A stretch of 44,936 nt of DNA from Lachnospiraceae bacterium (lineage in GTDB: Bacteria > Bacillota > Clostridia > Lachnospirales > Lachnospiraceae), in contig JAETON010000019.1 of the NCBI GenBank assembly GCA_021771695.1, forward strand, positions 1 to 44,936, given 5' to 3'. Shown here one piece after another: positions 25,265-33,901 of this stretch; the first letter of the stretch is position 1; every line of letters begins with the position of its first letter. Made by a program: the position numbers and the translations under genes. The notes under the pieces are model-generated. The model saw nothing but the letters and a program-made list of their open reading frames with translations, did not search any database and was not told where the DNA came from.

Positions 25265-27058
25265 ATGTCAATGGAACAAATGCCGGTTTTAGAATTATTA
25301 TGGAATTTAATAAGCCGAAAAACAGATAATATCAGCAAAGTCCATTACTTTCCGCAAAAACCGGCCTTTTCAAAAGATAAAAAGAACGAAGTGCCGCTTT
25401 TAAGAGCGACACCGGAATCACAAGGAATTTCTTCACAGAAAATTGAAAAGCTGCTTTGGAATTTGAATTATGGAACACATACCCATATGCATCAACTGAT
25501 GATTGTAAAAAATGGAAAAGTAATCACAGAATGTGGATTTGCACCATATAATAAGGATTTTTGGCATGCATCTTACTCTTTGTGTAAAAGCATTACCGGG
25601 ATTGCAATAGGTATGTTGATGGATGAAGGAAAACTTCAATTAGAAGATAAAGTGCTGGACATATTAAAAAAAACTAGAAATTTTATGAGCTTCATCCGTC
25701 AGAAAGATTTGACTGTGGAACATTTGCTGACGATGAGCAGCGGGGTATCTTTTAATGAAACAGGAGCAGTATCAGGGAATGAATGGGTAAAAAATTTTTT
25801 GGAATCCTCTGTACATTTTGCACCAGGAACATCTTTTGAATACAACAGCATGAATAGTTATATGCTGTCAGCAATTGTGACAGAGATTACAGGAGAAACC
25901 ATGATGGAATATTTGCGCCCAAGATTATGGGAACCTCTAGGAATTACAAGAGTTTTCTGGGAAACATGTCCAAAAGGAATTACAAAAGGCGGCTGGGGAT
26001 TGTTTATACGTCCAGAAGATGCAGCGAAAATAGGATTGCTTTATTTGCAGAATGGAAAATGGGGAAATAAACAATTAATATCTGAAGATTGGGTTTGTGA
26101 ATCAACATCATTTAAAATTCAAGTTCCAGAAGAGATGGGATTTGGTGGATATGGTTATCAAATATGGATGGGAGAGCGTCCGGGAAGTTACGTATTTAAT
26201 GGAATGCTTGGACAAAATGTATTGATTTATCCAGATATTCAAATGGTTATCGTAACCAATGCTGGTAATAGCGTTTTATTTCAGCACTGTGAAATGTTAG
26301 ATATAATTAGCAGTTTTTTTTCAAAAGACTATATTCCATCAGATGTTCTTCCCTCAAATTATATAAAATACAGAAAATTGCAAAAAACAATTGCATACTT
26401 AGAGGGAAAGCAGAAGAAGAGAAGTTTATTCCGAAACGGAGTGAGAAACTGTATTTGTTCTTATATGGAAGAAAAGACGACAAGAAATTTTTTAGAACGT
26501 TTGAATGGGAAAAAATATCAAATGCAGGAACAATATGTTGGAATTTTTCCTTTAGTTCTGCAGGTGTTTCATAACAATTATACAGATGGTATTAAAAGTA
26601 TTCATTTTCAGAAAAAGGGAAAGAATTTTTATATTTGTTTTTTAGAGGGTGAAATATGCCATGAATTACAGGCAGGAATCTGCGAATGGAAAGAAAATGA
26701 GATTCATCTGCATGAGGAAGTATATCAATTGGCTGTTCGTGTGGATGCTGCTAAGGATGAAGATGGACGAGATGTGTTAAAAATACAAGCGGCATTTATA
26801 GAAGATGCCGCAAAAAGGAATATAAAAATATTCTTTAAAAATAATGACTTAAAAGAAATTGAAATTCGCTGGACGGAACTTCCTGGCACAGAAATGATCT
26901 TAGAAGGATTGACCTCCATCACAGGATCAATGGCAGAACATCCAATTATAAAAGGAATCAAAGAAAAAGGAATTATGGATATTTTGCTGGTACTTATGAA
27001 ACAAACCATTGAACCAGTGACAAAAGGTTTTCTTGAAAATAAACCTTTGACAGAATAA
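25265..27058 (+). CDS. Serine hydrolase, class C beta-lactamase/penicillin-binding fold
   Basis: 597 residues. The N-terminal half (about 45-345) is a beta-lactamase/transpeptidase-like domain: the nucleophile motif is S105-L-C-K108 in YSLCKSITG, Tyr193 lies in FEYNS where class C enzymes have Y-x-N, and the third box reads NGMLGQ rather than KTG. LTVEHLLTMSSGV and LGITRVFW are usual landmarks. The 250-residue C-terminal extension has no recognised domain. There is no signal peptide, so a cytosolic esterase or D-amino-peptide hydrolase is more likely than a wall enzyme. GGAGG is 8 bases before ATG 25265. Confidence 0.82.
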   Translation: MSMEQMPVLELLWNLISRKTDNISKVHYFPQKPAFSKDKKNEVPLLRATPESQGISSQKIEKLLWNLNYGTHTHMHQLMIVKNGKVITECGFAPYNKDFWHASYSLCKSITGIAIGMLMDEGKLQLEDKVLDILKKTRNFMSFIRQKDLTVEHLLTMSSGVSFNETGAVSGNEWVKNFLESSVHFAPGTSFEYNSMNSYMLSAIVTEITGETMMEYLRPRLWEPLGITRVFWETCPKGITKGGWGLFIRPEDAAKIGLLYLQNGKWGNKQLISEDWVCESTSFKIQVPEEMGFGGYGYQIWMGERPGSYVFNGMLGQNVLIYPDIQMVIVTNAGNSVLFQHCEMLDIISSFFSKDYIPSDVLPSNYIKYRKLQKTIAYLEGKQKKRSLFRNGVRNCICSYMEEKTTRNFLERLNGKKYQMQEQYVGIFPLVLQVFHNNYTDGIKSIHFQKKGKNFYICFLEGEICHELQAGICEWKENEIHLHEEVYQLAVRVDAAKDEDGRDVLKIQAAFIEDAAKRNIKIFFKNNDLKEIEIRWTELPGTEMILEGLTSITGSMAEHPIIKGIKEKGIMDILLVLMKQTIEPVTKGFLENKPLTE

Positions 27059-27072
27059 GTATGTAATAGAAG

Positions 27073-27154
27073 TTAATCTATACGCAAAATACCGATTTAA
27101 ATTATAGATTAGGGTATTTTAAGGCTTCCTACATGTTTTATCTATAGGAAGCCT
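27073..27154. terminator. Convergent double terminator with overlapping stems
   Basis: AAAATACC (27086-27093) pairs with GGTATTTT (27113-27120). AGGCTTCCTA (27122-27131) pairs with TAGGAAGCCT (27145-27154). TAATCTATA near 27074 could alternatively pair with TATAGATTA near 27103. It serves the hydrolase on one side and the ABC operon on the other. Confidence 0.75.
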
Positions 27155-27177
27155 GTAATATTAAATATTTATTATTT

Positions 27178-27885
27178 TTATATATCGTTTTTTGCTGCCC
27201 GTAAGATACAAATGAGTGCAAAAATCAGAGAAACAATTGTAAGTATTACAGGCATCATAAGATTGTCACGGAAAGAAACGCTGCCTATATTTCCTTGCAT
27301 TAAAATTACAAGCAGGAAGGATGATATAATGGCAGCTTTTGAGGACTTCATAATAATTCCGAAAAATAATGCGATAAAACTAATGCAAATAACTGCAGCA
27401 GATTTTAATGTTAATCCTAAATAGAATAATGGAGCGGTTAAATCCATATCAATTGGAAATGCGGAATAATGATAAAATTGAAATCCAAATCCTATGGTGC
27501 TATAACAGAAAAGTTTTGCTGTCATTAATGCTATAAAACTAAAAATCCATACTGCCAGCATTTTTGAAACTAGAATTTTTTTTCGATGAATTGGATAAGA
27601 AAACATCAATTCCATGGTTTTATCCTTATAGGCACTGATAATAAAAACTGCGTGCATAGCGGAAGAAAAAATCAAAAAAGCTGTATTTGTACAAAATTCA
27701 ATGTTTGTTGATATGCCCATGGTATCAAAAGCTATATCAGGAATTCCTGTTTCCGGATCATTGGCTATTCCCCAAAATGCCATGGCAAAATTGAAAAGTA
27801 TCAATATAAAAATCAAAATACCTGCATTTCGAATATATTTTGTTATGTGATATTTTTTCCATTCCAAATGAATTAATTTTAGCAT
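27178..27885 (-). CDS. ABC-2 type permease of a peptide-resistance exporter
   Basis: 235 residues with six predicted membrane segments. The first follows a basic N-terminus (MLKLIHLEWKKYHITKYIR), typical of BcrB/LanE-like permeases. YPIHRKKILVSKMLAVW is the conserved cytosolic coupling loop. The start ATG 27885 lies inside the end of the ATPase gene (7-bp overlap, GGAGG just upstream); a longer frame to 27975 has no support. Only one permease is encoded, so it probably acts as a homodimer. Confidence 0.85.
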   Translation of the reverse strand: MLKLIHLEWKKYHITKYIRNAGILIFILILFNFAMAFWGIANDPETGIPDIAFDTMGISTNIEFCTNTAFLIFSSAMHAVFIISAYKDKTMELMFSYPIHRKKILVSKMLAVWIFSFIALMTAKLFCYSTIGFGFQFYHYSAFPIDMDLTAPLFYLGLTLKSAAVICISFIALFFGIIMKSSKAAIISSFLLVILMQGNIGSVSFRDNLMMPVILTIVSLIFALICILRAAKNDI

Positions 27886-28814
27886 ACATACTCCTCCTTT
27901 TTCTGTTCTTCTCTTGTAACTTTTAAAAAATAATCCTCTAGAGTATCGCTTTTCTTTTTTAATTCCTGAATGCAAACTCCTTGTGCTGATAAAGTATTAG
28001 AGATTTCTTCTAAAGAGACAGATTTTTCATAAATTCTGATTTCTCCGTTATCCATAATTTTAAAATTAGTGATATGAAGTTTTTCTGTTAATACATAAGA
28101 AGCATGTGTTGTATTTGGAGATATGAGTTTTATATAGATCATTTGATGATCTGCAATGTCCCTTAATGCAATTTCATTTTGCATTCTGCCATGATGTAAA
28201 ATTCCAATGGTATCTGCCAGTGTTTCTACTTCAGTTAATAAATGACTGGAAATTAAAATGGATATTCCGTATTCATGGCAAAACATTTTTAATAAATCAC
28301 GAATTTGTTTCATTCCAGCTGGATCTAATCCATTGGATGGTTCATCTAAGATTAGTAATTCTGGTTTGGATAAAATAGCTCGTGCGATGCCTAGGCGTTG
28401 TTTCATTCCAAGAGAATAGTTCTTAACTTTTTGTTTGGACGCATGTGTTAAATTCAAAAGTTCTAATGCTTCTTCCACGCAATTGGGACTGTAATATCCC
28501 ATATATTCACAGTGAAGTTTCAGATTATCTTCTCCGGAAAGTTCTTTATAAAATACTGGAAATTCAATCATACTTCCCATTCTTTTTGAGAGATGATAAG
28601 AAGTTTGAAGAGATTCTTCTCCAAAAAGCTGAATGCTTCCAGAGGTTGGTGTCCATAAGTTTGTAATCATTTTCATGGTTGAAGTTTTTCCCGCACCGTT
28701 TGGACCAAGAAATCCATAAATTTCCCCTTTTTTCACATGCATATTAAGATTTGAAACAATTTCTTTTCCATCTATGATTTTTGTCAAATGGCGGGTTTCT
28801 AATACATAATTCAT
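27879..28814 (-). CDS. ABC transporter ATP-binding protein (BcrA/lantibiotic-resistance type)
   Basis: 311 residues. Walker A is GPNGAGKT (about 35-42), the signature is YSLGMKQRLG, Walker B is LLILDEPSNGLD and the H-loop is ISSHLL. The C-terminal extension (about 220-311) is typical of BcrA-like ATPases. With the adjacent permease and two-component system it forms a module like C. difficile Cpr or the bacitracin/lantibiotic exporters, which expel antimicrobial peptides from the membrane. The particular peptide is not predictable. Confidence 0.9.
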   Translation of the reverse strand: MNYVLETRHLTKIIDGKEIVSNLNMHVKKGEIYGFLGPNGAGKTSTMKMITNLWTPTSGSIQLFGEESLQTSYHLSKRMGSMIEFPVFYKELSGEDNLKLHCEYMGYYSPNCVEEALELLNLTHASKQKVKNYSLGMKQRLGIARAILSKPELLILDEPSNGLDPAGMKQIRDLLKMFCHEYGISILISSHLLTEVETLADTIGILHHGRMQNEIALRDIADHQMIYIKLISPNTTHASYVLTEKLHITNFKIMDNGEIRIYEKSVSLEEISNTLSAQGVCIQELKKKSDTLEDYFLKVTREEQKKEEYVC

Positions 28815-28880
28815 AACTTTAAATCCTTTCGTTTTTCTTTTATTCTATAATTTTGAATTTTCAAAATTGTTGAATAAATC

Positions 28881-29822
28881 TTACGAATTTCTTTCGGACA
28901 AAAATTTGGGGAGTTTTACAGTAAATGTTGTTTTTATATTTGGAATACTTTGCAGTATGATATTTCCATGCATTTTTTTTGCTAATGTTTTTGAGATAGT
29001 AAGACCTAATCCTGTTCCTTCCATTGTTCGGTTTCTAGAATCATCCAATGTATATAAACGATCAAATACATGTTCTGTATTTTTTGCATCAATTCCTTTT
29101 CCATGATCGACAATATCAATGAATAGAAAGTTGTCATCTTCTCTTAAAAAAACACCAAGATATTTTCCGCCGCCGCCATATCGAATAGCGTTGGTAATTA
29201 AGTTAAATAGAATCCGGCGAAGTGCTTCTTCATTTCCATAAGTGTAAAGTTCCTGCTCTGGAATATTTATATCTACTTGGAATTCCTGTTCTGTTAAAAT
29301 ATGATAAAAATCAATGATATTTTGACGGCAGATTTCATTAATCGATAATTTGGTAAGAGATAAATTTGTGTCTCCTGCCTCAATTTTTGATAAAGTAAAA
29401 AACTCATGAATCAGATTCATAAGCTGAATTGCCTTTCTGTGAATTTTTTTGATAGTTTCATTATGCTCTGTGGAGTTCTTTTCTAAGATTTCAAGGTACC
29501 CTAGGATCACCGTTAAAGGGGTTCGGATATCATGTGATATGTTAGAAAGCATTTTTTTGGATAATATTTCAGCTCTTTTGTAATCAGCTTTCATTTTCTG
29601 ACGGTCTTCCAAAATACGATTGATTTGATAAATCAATTTAGAAATTTCTTTCGATTCAGTAAAAGACATGATTTTTTCTTCGGTGCTGTGATCCAAAATG
29701 TTTTCCAATTGCCGGCGGATGTCATAAATGTTCTTTTCTAATTTTTTGCAATGAAGAAATGCAATGACAAAACCTAAGAAGCAAAAAAATGTCAAGATTC
29801 CGAAAATTAGTATCCAATTCAT
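28881..29822 (-). CDS. Sensor histidine kinase with minimal N-terminal membrane anchor
   Basis: 313 residues. One hydrophobic segment (about 3-24) without an extracellular domain leads to a HAMP-like linker, the phospho-acceptor His97 in SNISHDIRTPLT, and the ATP-binding boxes (LFNLITNAIRYGG, DHGKGID, GTGLGLTI). The lack of a sensor domain suggests that it senses through the membrane or through the ABC transporter, as in peptide-detoxification modules. Its start overlaps the response-regulator stop by ATGA. Confidence 0.92.
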   Translation of the reverse strand: MNWILIFGILTFFCFLGFVIAFLHCKKLEKNIYDIRRQLENILDHSTEEKIMSFTESKEISKLIYQINRILEDRQKMKADYKRAEILSKKMLSNISHDIRTPLTVILGYLEILEKNSTEHNETIKKIHRKAIQLMNLIHEFFTLSKIEAGDTNLSLTKLSINEICRQNIIDFYHILTEQEFQVDINIPEQELYTYGNEEALRRILFNLITNAIRYGGGGKYLGVFLREDDNFLFIDIVDHGKGIDAKNTEHVFDRLYTLDDSRNRTMEGTGLGLTISKTLAKKMHGNIILQSIPNIKTTFTVKLPKFLSERNS

Positions 29823-30514
29823 AAGTTTTCTCCTAATTTATATCCAATACCCCAGACAGTTTGAATATATTTTGGTTTTTTTGTATCATCTTCGATTTTG
29901 TTTCTTAACCGGCTGATGTGGACATTTACAGCATTTTCGTCTCCCATATAATAATCTTTCCAGACAAGGGAATATATCTGCTCTTTTGTATAAACTCTAT
30001 TTGGATTTGTAATAAATAATTTTAATATTTCAAATTCTTTTGCGGTTAATTCAATGTTATGTCCATTTTTTTCGATGGTATAATTATCTAAATTCATAGT
30101 GAGCATCCCAATATGATAAATATTAGGACACTCAAGAGAATTTACTTTGTTATATTGGGTTGATCTTCGTATATTGGCTTTAATTCTGGCAAGAACTTCT
30201 GTCATGGAAAAGGGTTTTGTCACATAATCATCTGCACCAAGTTCTAAGCCAAGAGATTTGTCAAGCTCTGTATCTTTTGCAGAAATAATAATAATTGGAA
30301 CAGTACTTTTTTCTCGAATTATTTTCATGACTTCTATTCCGCTTAATTTTGGGATCATTAAGTCCAAAAGGACTAAATCATAAGAAGTTTGAAAAAATTT
30401 AGTACAGGCACTTTCTCCGTCAAATGCAGTATCTGTTTCAATAGATTCACTATTTAAAAAGTTGGTAAGCATCTCGCTGATTTCAATATCATCTTCAACC
30501 AATAAAAGCTTCAT
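29819..30514 (-). CDS. OmpR/PhoB-family response regulator
   Basis: 231 residues. The receiver domain has the acidic pocket VEDD, the phospho-acceptor Asp51 in LVLLDLMIP and the switch Lys in DYVTKPF. The C-terminal winged helix (about 135-230) ends with HISRLRNKIED and QTVWGIGYKLG. It is first in the four-gene operon with the kinase and ABC exporter and probably activates that operon. A TATAAT on the minus strand (30552-30547) precedes it, but no good -35 was found. Confidence 0.95.
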   Translation of the reverse strand: MKLLLVEDDIEISEMLTNFLNSESIETDTAFDGESACTKFFQTSYDLVLLDLMIPKLSGIEVMKIIREKSTVPIIIISAKDTELDKSLGLELGADDYVTKPFSMTEVLARIKANIRRSTQYNKVNSLECPNIYHIGMLTMNLDNYTIEKNGHNIELTAKEFEILKLFITNPNRVYTKEQIYSLVWKDYYMGDENAVNVHISRLRNKIEDDTKKPKYIQTVWGIGYKLGENL

Positions 30515-30599
30515 ATTATGAACTCCTTTTTTATTTTCTGGTTTTTATTATAACATATATGAAAAATGGAATTATTTCGTATTTCTTAACTTTTAGAAA

Positions 30600-32645
30600 T
30601 CAGAAAAATAATCCGCCAAGCTGATAAATTAAGAATGTTATAATCCAAGCGACGCCTAATTGGAATAATGCTGAAATTCCCATCCAGCGGAGACTCCCAG
30701 ACTCTTTTTTTATGGTTGCTAAAGTAGCTGCACAAGGAATATACAAAAGGCAGAATACCATTAAACAAAAGGCATTTAAGGAGCCGAATCCAGAAGCTCC
30801 TAGAATATTTGCAAGTTCATGCATTCCTGCTCCGGAAGTAATATTTGGAACACCAAACAATACGGCACAACTGGATACTACTACTTCTTTTGCTGATATT
30901 CCGGCAATTAATGCAACAGCAATCTGCCAGATACCTAGTCCAATCGGTGCAAAAAATGGAACTAAGAATTTTCCAATGGAAGCACCAAAACTTTTTGTCA
31001 TCTCTGCTGTATATCCTTCAGGACCAAAGTTTAAAATAAACCACATGAAAATTGATGCTATAAAAATGGTAGTTCCTGCCTTCGTCAGGTAATCTTTTAC
31101 TTTTTCCCATACATAAATTGCAATGGTTCTGGCACTTGGAGCTTTGTATTCAGGAAGTTCAATTAATAAATAGTTCGGGCTTTTTTTATGATCAATCACA
31201 TGAAGGATCGCAGCAATGAAAATTGCAATGACCAAGCCGATTAAATACATAGAATAAGATACCAGCATGGCATGATCTGGGAAAAATACACCAGCAAATA
31301 AAATATAAATTGGAAGTCTTGCACTGCAGCTCATAAATGGAGTAATCAACATGACTTTATACCGGTCTCTTGGATTTTCCAATGCACGTGATGCCATAAT
31401 TGCCGGAACGGTACATCCAAAGCCTAAAATCATCGGAATAAATGCACGTCCGGAAAGGCCAAGCCGTCCCATGATTCCATCCATAACATAGGCAACACGA
31501 GCCATATAACCGCTGTCTTCTAAAAAGGCTAGAGCGAGAAATAAAATAAATATGTTCGGAAGGAAAGTTAAAATACCGCCGACTCCGGATATAATTCCAT
31601 CAATAATTAAAGATTGCAGCATAGGGCTTACATGCATGGAAGCCAGACCTTGTCCAGCTATTAGAGAAAACCATTCCAGTCCGGATTCAAAATATCCTTT
31701 CAGCCAGTCTCCAATTGTAAATGTTAAAAAGAAGACAACTGCCATGATTCCAAGAAAAATTGGAATACTAAAAATACGGTGAGTCAGCAGACGGTCTGCT
31801 TTATCTGTTAATTCTTCCTGCCGGTTTTTATTAAATAATACTTCGTCTACAATTTCTTGGATAAAATCATATTTTTCATTGATAATTTCAGATTCATAAT
31901 TTTTATCTAATACAGATGGCAAATCTACAGGGTATCTTTTCATGATTTCCTGATCCTGCTCCAGCTGTTTTATAGCCAGCCAGCGGTAATTGGTTAATCC
32001 AGGATAATGTTTTTGCATATCATCTATAATCAAATCAATTTTATCTTCGATTTTATCAGAATATACCATAGCATATTCTTTATGGTGATTATGGATATGG
32101 CTGGAATCATTATGTTTATGATTATGAATTAATTTATCTGTTTTTATGCGGTCTTTATGATGTGCCGCAGCATGAAGCAGAATATCTAACCCGGTACGCT
32201 TTCTTGCTGAAACAGGAACTACAGGGATGCCGAGCATTTCCGGTAATCGGTGTATATCAATCTCCATACCACGTTTTGCAACAATGTCCATCATATTAAG
32301 TGCAAGAACCACTGGTTTTCCAAGTTCCAAGAGCTGTAATGTCAGATATAAATTTCTCTCCAAAGAAGACGCATCTGCAACATCAACAATAACATCTACT
32401 TCATTACTTAAAATAAATTGCCTGGATACTTGTTCTTCCATAGTATATGATGTCAAACTGTATGTACCGGGTAAGTCAACTAAACGAATATTTAAATCAT
32501 GATCTCTAATAGCACCTTCCATTCGTTCTACAGTAACGCCGGGCCAATTTGCTACTTTTAAATTTGCTCCAGTATAGGCATTAAATAATGTTGTTTTTCC
32601 ACAGTTTGGGTTCCCAATAAACCCAATGGTCATATCTTTTTTCAT
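30600..32645 (-). CDS. feoB: Ferrous iron transport protein B
   Basis: 681 residues. The N-terminal G domain has GNPNCGKT (11-18), DLPGTYSL (57-64) and NMMD (117-120) for GTP binding. The helical GDI region is followed by the membrane core with its two gate motifs (GVGGILTFLPNIF and SCSARLPIY). It imports Fe2+ across the membrane. A His-rich insert (residues 158-188, ten His) sits after the G domain and may bind metal. The start is ATG 32645, overlapping feoA by ATGA with GAGG upstream; GTG 32654 is less likely. No feoC is present. Confidence 0.96.
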   Translation of the reverse strand: MKKDMTIGFIGNPNCGKTTLFNAYTGANLKVANWPGVTVERMEGAIRDHDLNIRLVDLPGTYSLTSYTMEEQVSRQFILSNEVDVIVDVADASSLERNLYLTLQLLELGKPVVLALNMMDIVAKRGMEIDIHRLPEMLGIPVVPVSARKRTGLDILLHAAAHHKDRIKTDKLIHNHKHNDSSHIHNHHKEYAMVYSDKIEDKIDLIIDDMQKHYPGLTNYRWLAIKQLEQDQEIMKRYPVDLPSVLDKNYESEIINEKYDFIQEIVDEVLFNKNRQEELTDKADRLLTHRIFSIPIFLGIMAVVFFLTFTIGDWLKGYFESGLEWFSLIAGQGLASMHVSPMLQSLIIDGIISGVGGILTFLPNIFILFLALAFLEDSGYMARVAYVMDGIMGRLGLSGRAFIPMILGFGCTVPAIMASRALENPRDRYKVMLITPFMSCSARLPIYILFAGVFFPDHAMLVSYSMYLIGLVIAIFIAAILHVIDHKKSPNYLLIELPEYKAPSARTIAIYVWEKVKDYLTKAGTTIFIASIFMWFILNFGPEGYTAEMTKSFGASIGKFLVPFFAPIGLGIWQIAVALIAGISAKEVVVSSCAVLFGVPNITSGAGMHELANILGASGFGSLNAFCLMVFCLLYIPCAATLATIKKESGSLRWMGISALFQLGVAWIITFLIYQLGGLFF

Positions 32646-32878
32646 TGTTCGCACCTCACTTGGATATTGGCTGTAATGTTACGGCCTAGTGCAAATCGTG
32701 TTCCACGGACTTTTACAATTAGCACTCCTCTGCTTTTACTGTTTAAAATAGAAATCAATGTTCCGTGAGTCATCCCTAAGGCTTCCAGCCTCTTTTCAAT
32801 ATTCAACGGTAAATTCATGTGTTGAATGGTATATTGTCCGCCAATTTTTCCTTGGCTTAATTCCATCATTTGTTTCAA
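32642..32878 (-). CDS. feoA: Ferrous iron transport protein A
   Basis: 78 residues with an SH3-like fold, the usual FeoA size. It assists FeoB at the cytosolic face. Landmarks are LNIEKRLEALGMTHGT and ILNSKSRGVLIVKVRGTRFALGR. The start is taken as TTG 32878, because GGAGG (32891-32887) lies exactly 8 bases before it; TTG 32893 would start inside the ribosome site. A DtxR-like box and a TATAAT lie upstream, so iron-dependent repression is expected. Confidence 0.9.
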   Translation of the reverse strand: MKQMMELSQGKIGGQYTIQHMNLPLNIEKRLEALGMTHGTLISILNSKSRGVLIVKVRGTRFALGRNITANIQVRCEQ

Positions 32879-32898
32879 TATGGTATCCTCCAATCAAA

Positions 32899-32927
32899 TT
32901 AGGTTAATCTAACCGTATCTTATTATA
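32899..32927 (-). promoter_or_regulatory. feoAB promoter with DtxR/IdeR-like iron box
   Basis: TTAGGTTAATCTAACC (32899-32914) matches the first 16 positions of the DtxR consensus TTAGGTTAGSCTAACC except for two central bases, and contains GGTTA-N3-TAACC. On the minus strand a TATAAT (32927-32922) lies just upstream, so the box covers the start of transcription. Confidence 0.75.
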
Positions 32928-33027
32928 GCAGAATGAAGCAATATATTGAGAATTTTTTTCAAAAAGTAGGATTTTTTTGTAGAAAACGGTAAACGGTTCT
33001 TTAGCCGGATTTTTGGCACACTCTAAG

Positions 33028-33049
33028 AAACCTTCGTTATCCAAGGTTT
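33028..33049. terminator. Small hairpin downstream of the transposase fragment
   Basis: AAACCTT and AAGGTTT, 7-bp arms with an 8-base loop. It could be a terminator or part of the end of the former insertion element. Confidence 0.4.
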
Positions 33050-33053
33050 AAAT

Positions 33054-33475
33054 TTATGCTAATTTCAACTCAAAAAGGTGACTCTGTAATCGTCCGTAGT
33101 CGTATTTCAAGACACCGAACGCTCCTTCCACCTGGATGGAACGGTTCATCCGGTATTTTCTTCCCGTGGAGCTCAAGATATCTTTCAAGGAAACCTCCCG
33201 TTTTTCTATGAAGACCTTTGACACATACAGCTGTTTGTATTTTTTTGAACGGGTACATTTCCCAACGAAATGCAGAATCCCTGGCAGTCCTCGCAACGAT
33301 AGACATCCTGTATGGATTCGTATCCGGTAGCACTGGTACGTTTTTTCCTGCCAACATTCCATAGTATCCTGTCCCCGGCACATACACATAACAATCTCCT
33401 CCTTCTCCATCCACAGATAATTCTCTTCGTTCTCATATCCCGCATCCGCCGTGATGCTCTCATATTTATGGTACA
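33054..33475 (-). mobile_element. IS1182-family transposase fragment
   Basis: Only the catalytic-domain end and C-terminus of the transposase remain, with at least one frameshift (near 33290) and an internal deletion. No terminal inverted repeats or target duplication were recognised. Confidence 0.75.
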
Positions 33476-33644
33476 GATCCTTAATGGCATAATACCGGGC
33501 AGTCTCACTGTAGCCCAGTCCCGCTATCTGCGGAAAGATAAACCACATCCAGCAGCTTCTTTTCTGCCCGGACTTTATCTCCTGCAAAGCAGTCCGGTAA
33601 TAGGTCTGCTGCGCGATTAGAAATTGCTCTAATTCCTCATTCAT
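33054..33644 (-). pseudogene. DUF1810 gene fused to IS1182-type transposase remnant
   Basis: A 196-codon open frame made of two unrelated parts. Codons 1-56 are the N-terminus of a DUF1810 protein (SCWMWFIFPQIAGLGYSETARYYAIKD). From about 33475 the text becomes IS1182-family transposase: YESITADAGYENEENYLWMEKE, then KCTRSKKYKQLYVSKVFIEKRE and MNRSIQVEGAFGVLKYDYG. The middle is frameshifted; the piece YRCEDCQG is found in another frame near 33290. About 60 codons appear to be missing before the end SHLFELKLA. Neither part can be functional as normal, although the chimeric frame is uninterrupted. Confidence 0.8.
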
Positions 33645-33658
33645 ATTCCGATACCCAC

Positions 33659-33901
33659 CTATCTTCTCTTCTTTTTTCTTCCTATCTTCCCCGGCAAATA
33701 TATACTGGCAGGTTTATCCACACCTCCGATAATCCCAATGGAAACCGGCTTCTTTCTTGTTATCCACATGACGGCCTTATATATTCCTCGATATGCTCCC
33801 GGTATTCTGCTGTGCAGGTCATAGAAAATCCACTTTCCTCCATAAAGGCTGGTTTGTAGTTGCTTTTTATGATAGTAAGGGGCGGCAGCACTTTTTGCCA
33901 T
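33659..33901 (-). pseudogene. Fragment of a decarboxylase-beta-like small protein gene
   Basis: 80 codons starting with TAATG overlap to the PHP gene stop. The C-terminus KKPVSIGIIGGVDKPASIYL resembles the SIGIIGGADGPTSIF signature of sodium-translocating decarboxylase beta subunits and of short related proteins in Lachnospiraceae. The N-terminal part is not hydrophobic as it should be. It is probably a remnant, but a genuine short gene cannot be ruled out. Confidence 0.5.

Noticed and set aside
33136-33620. Plus-strand frames opposite the transposase remnant
   Set aside because: They mirror recognisable transposase and DUF1810 text on the other strand and show no features of their own.
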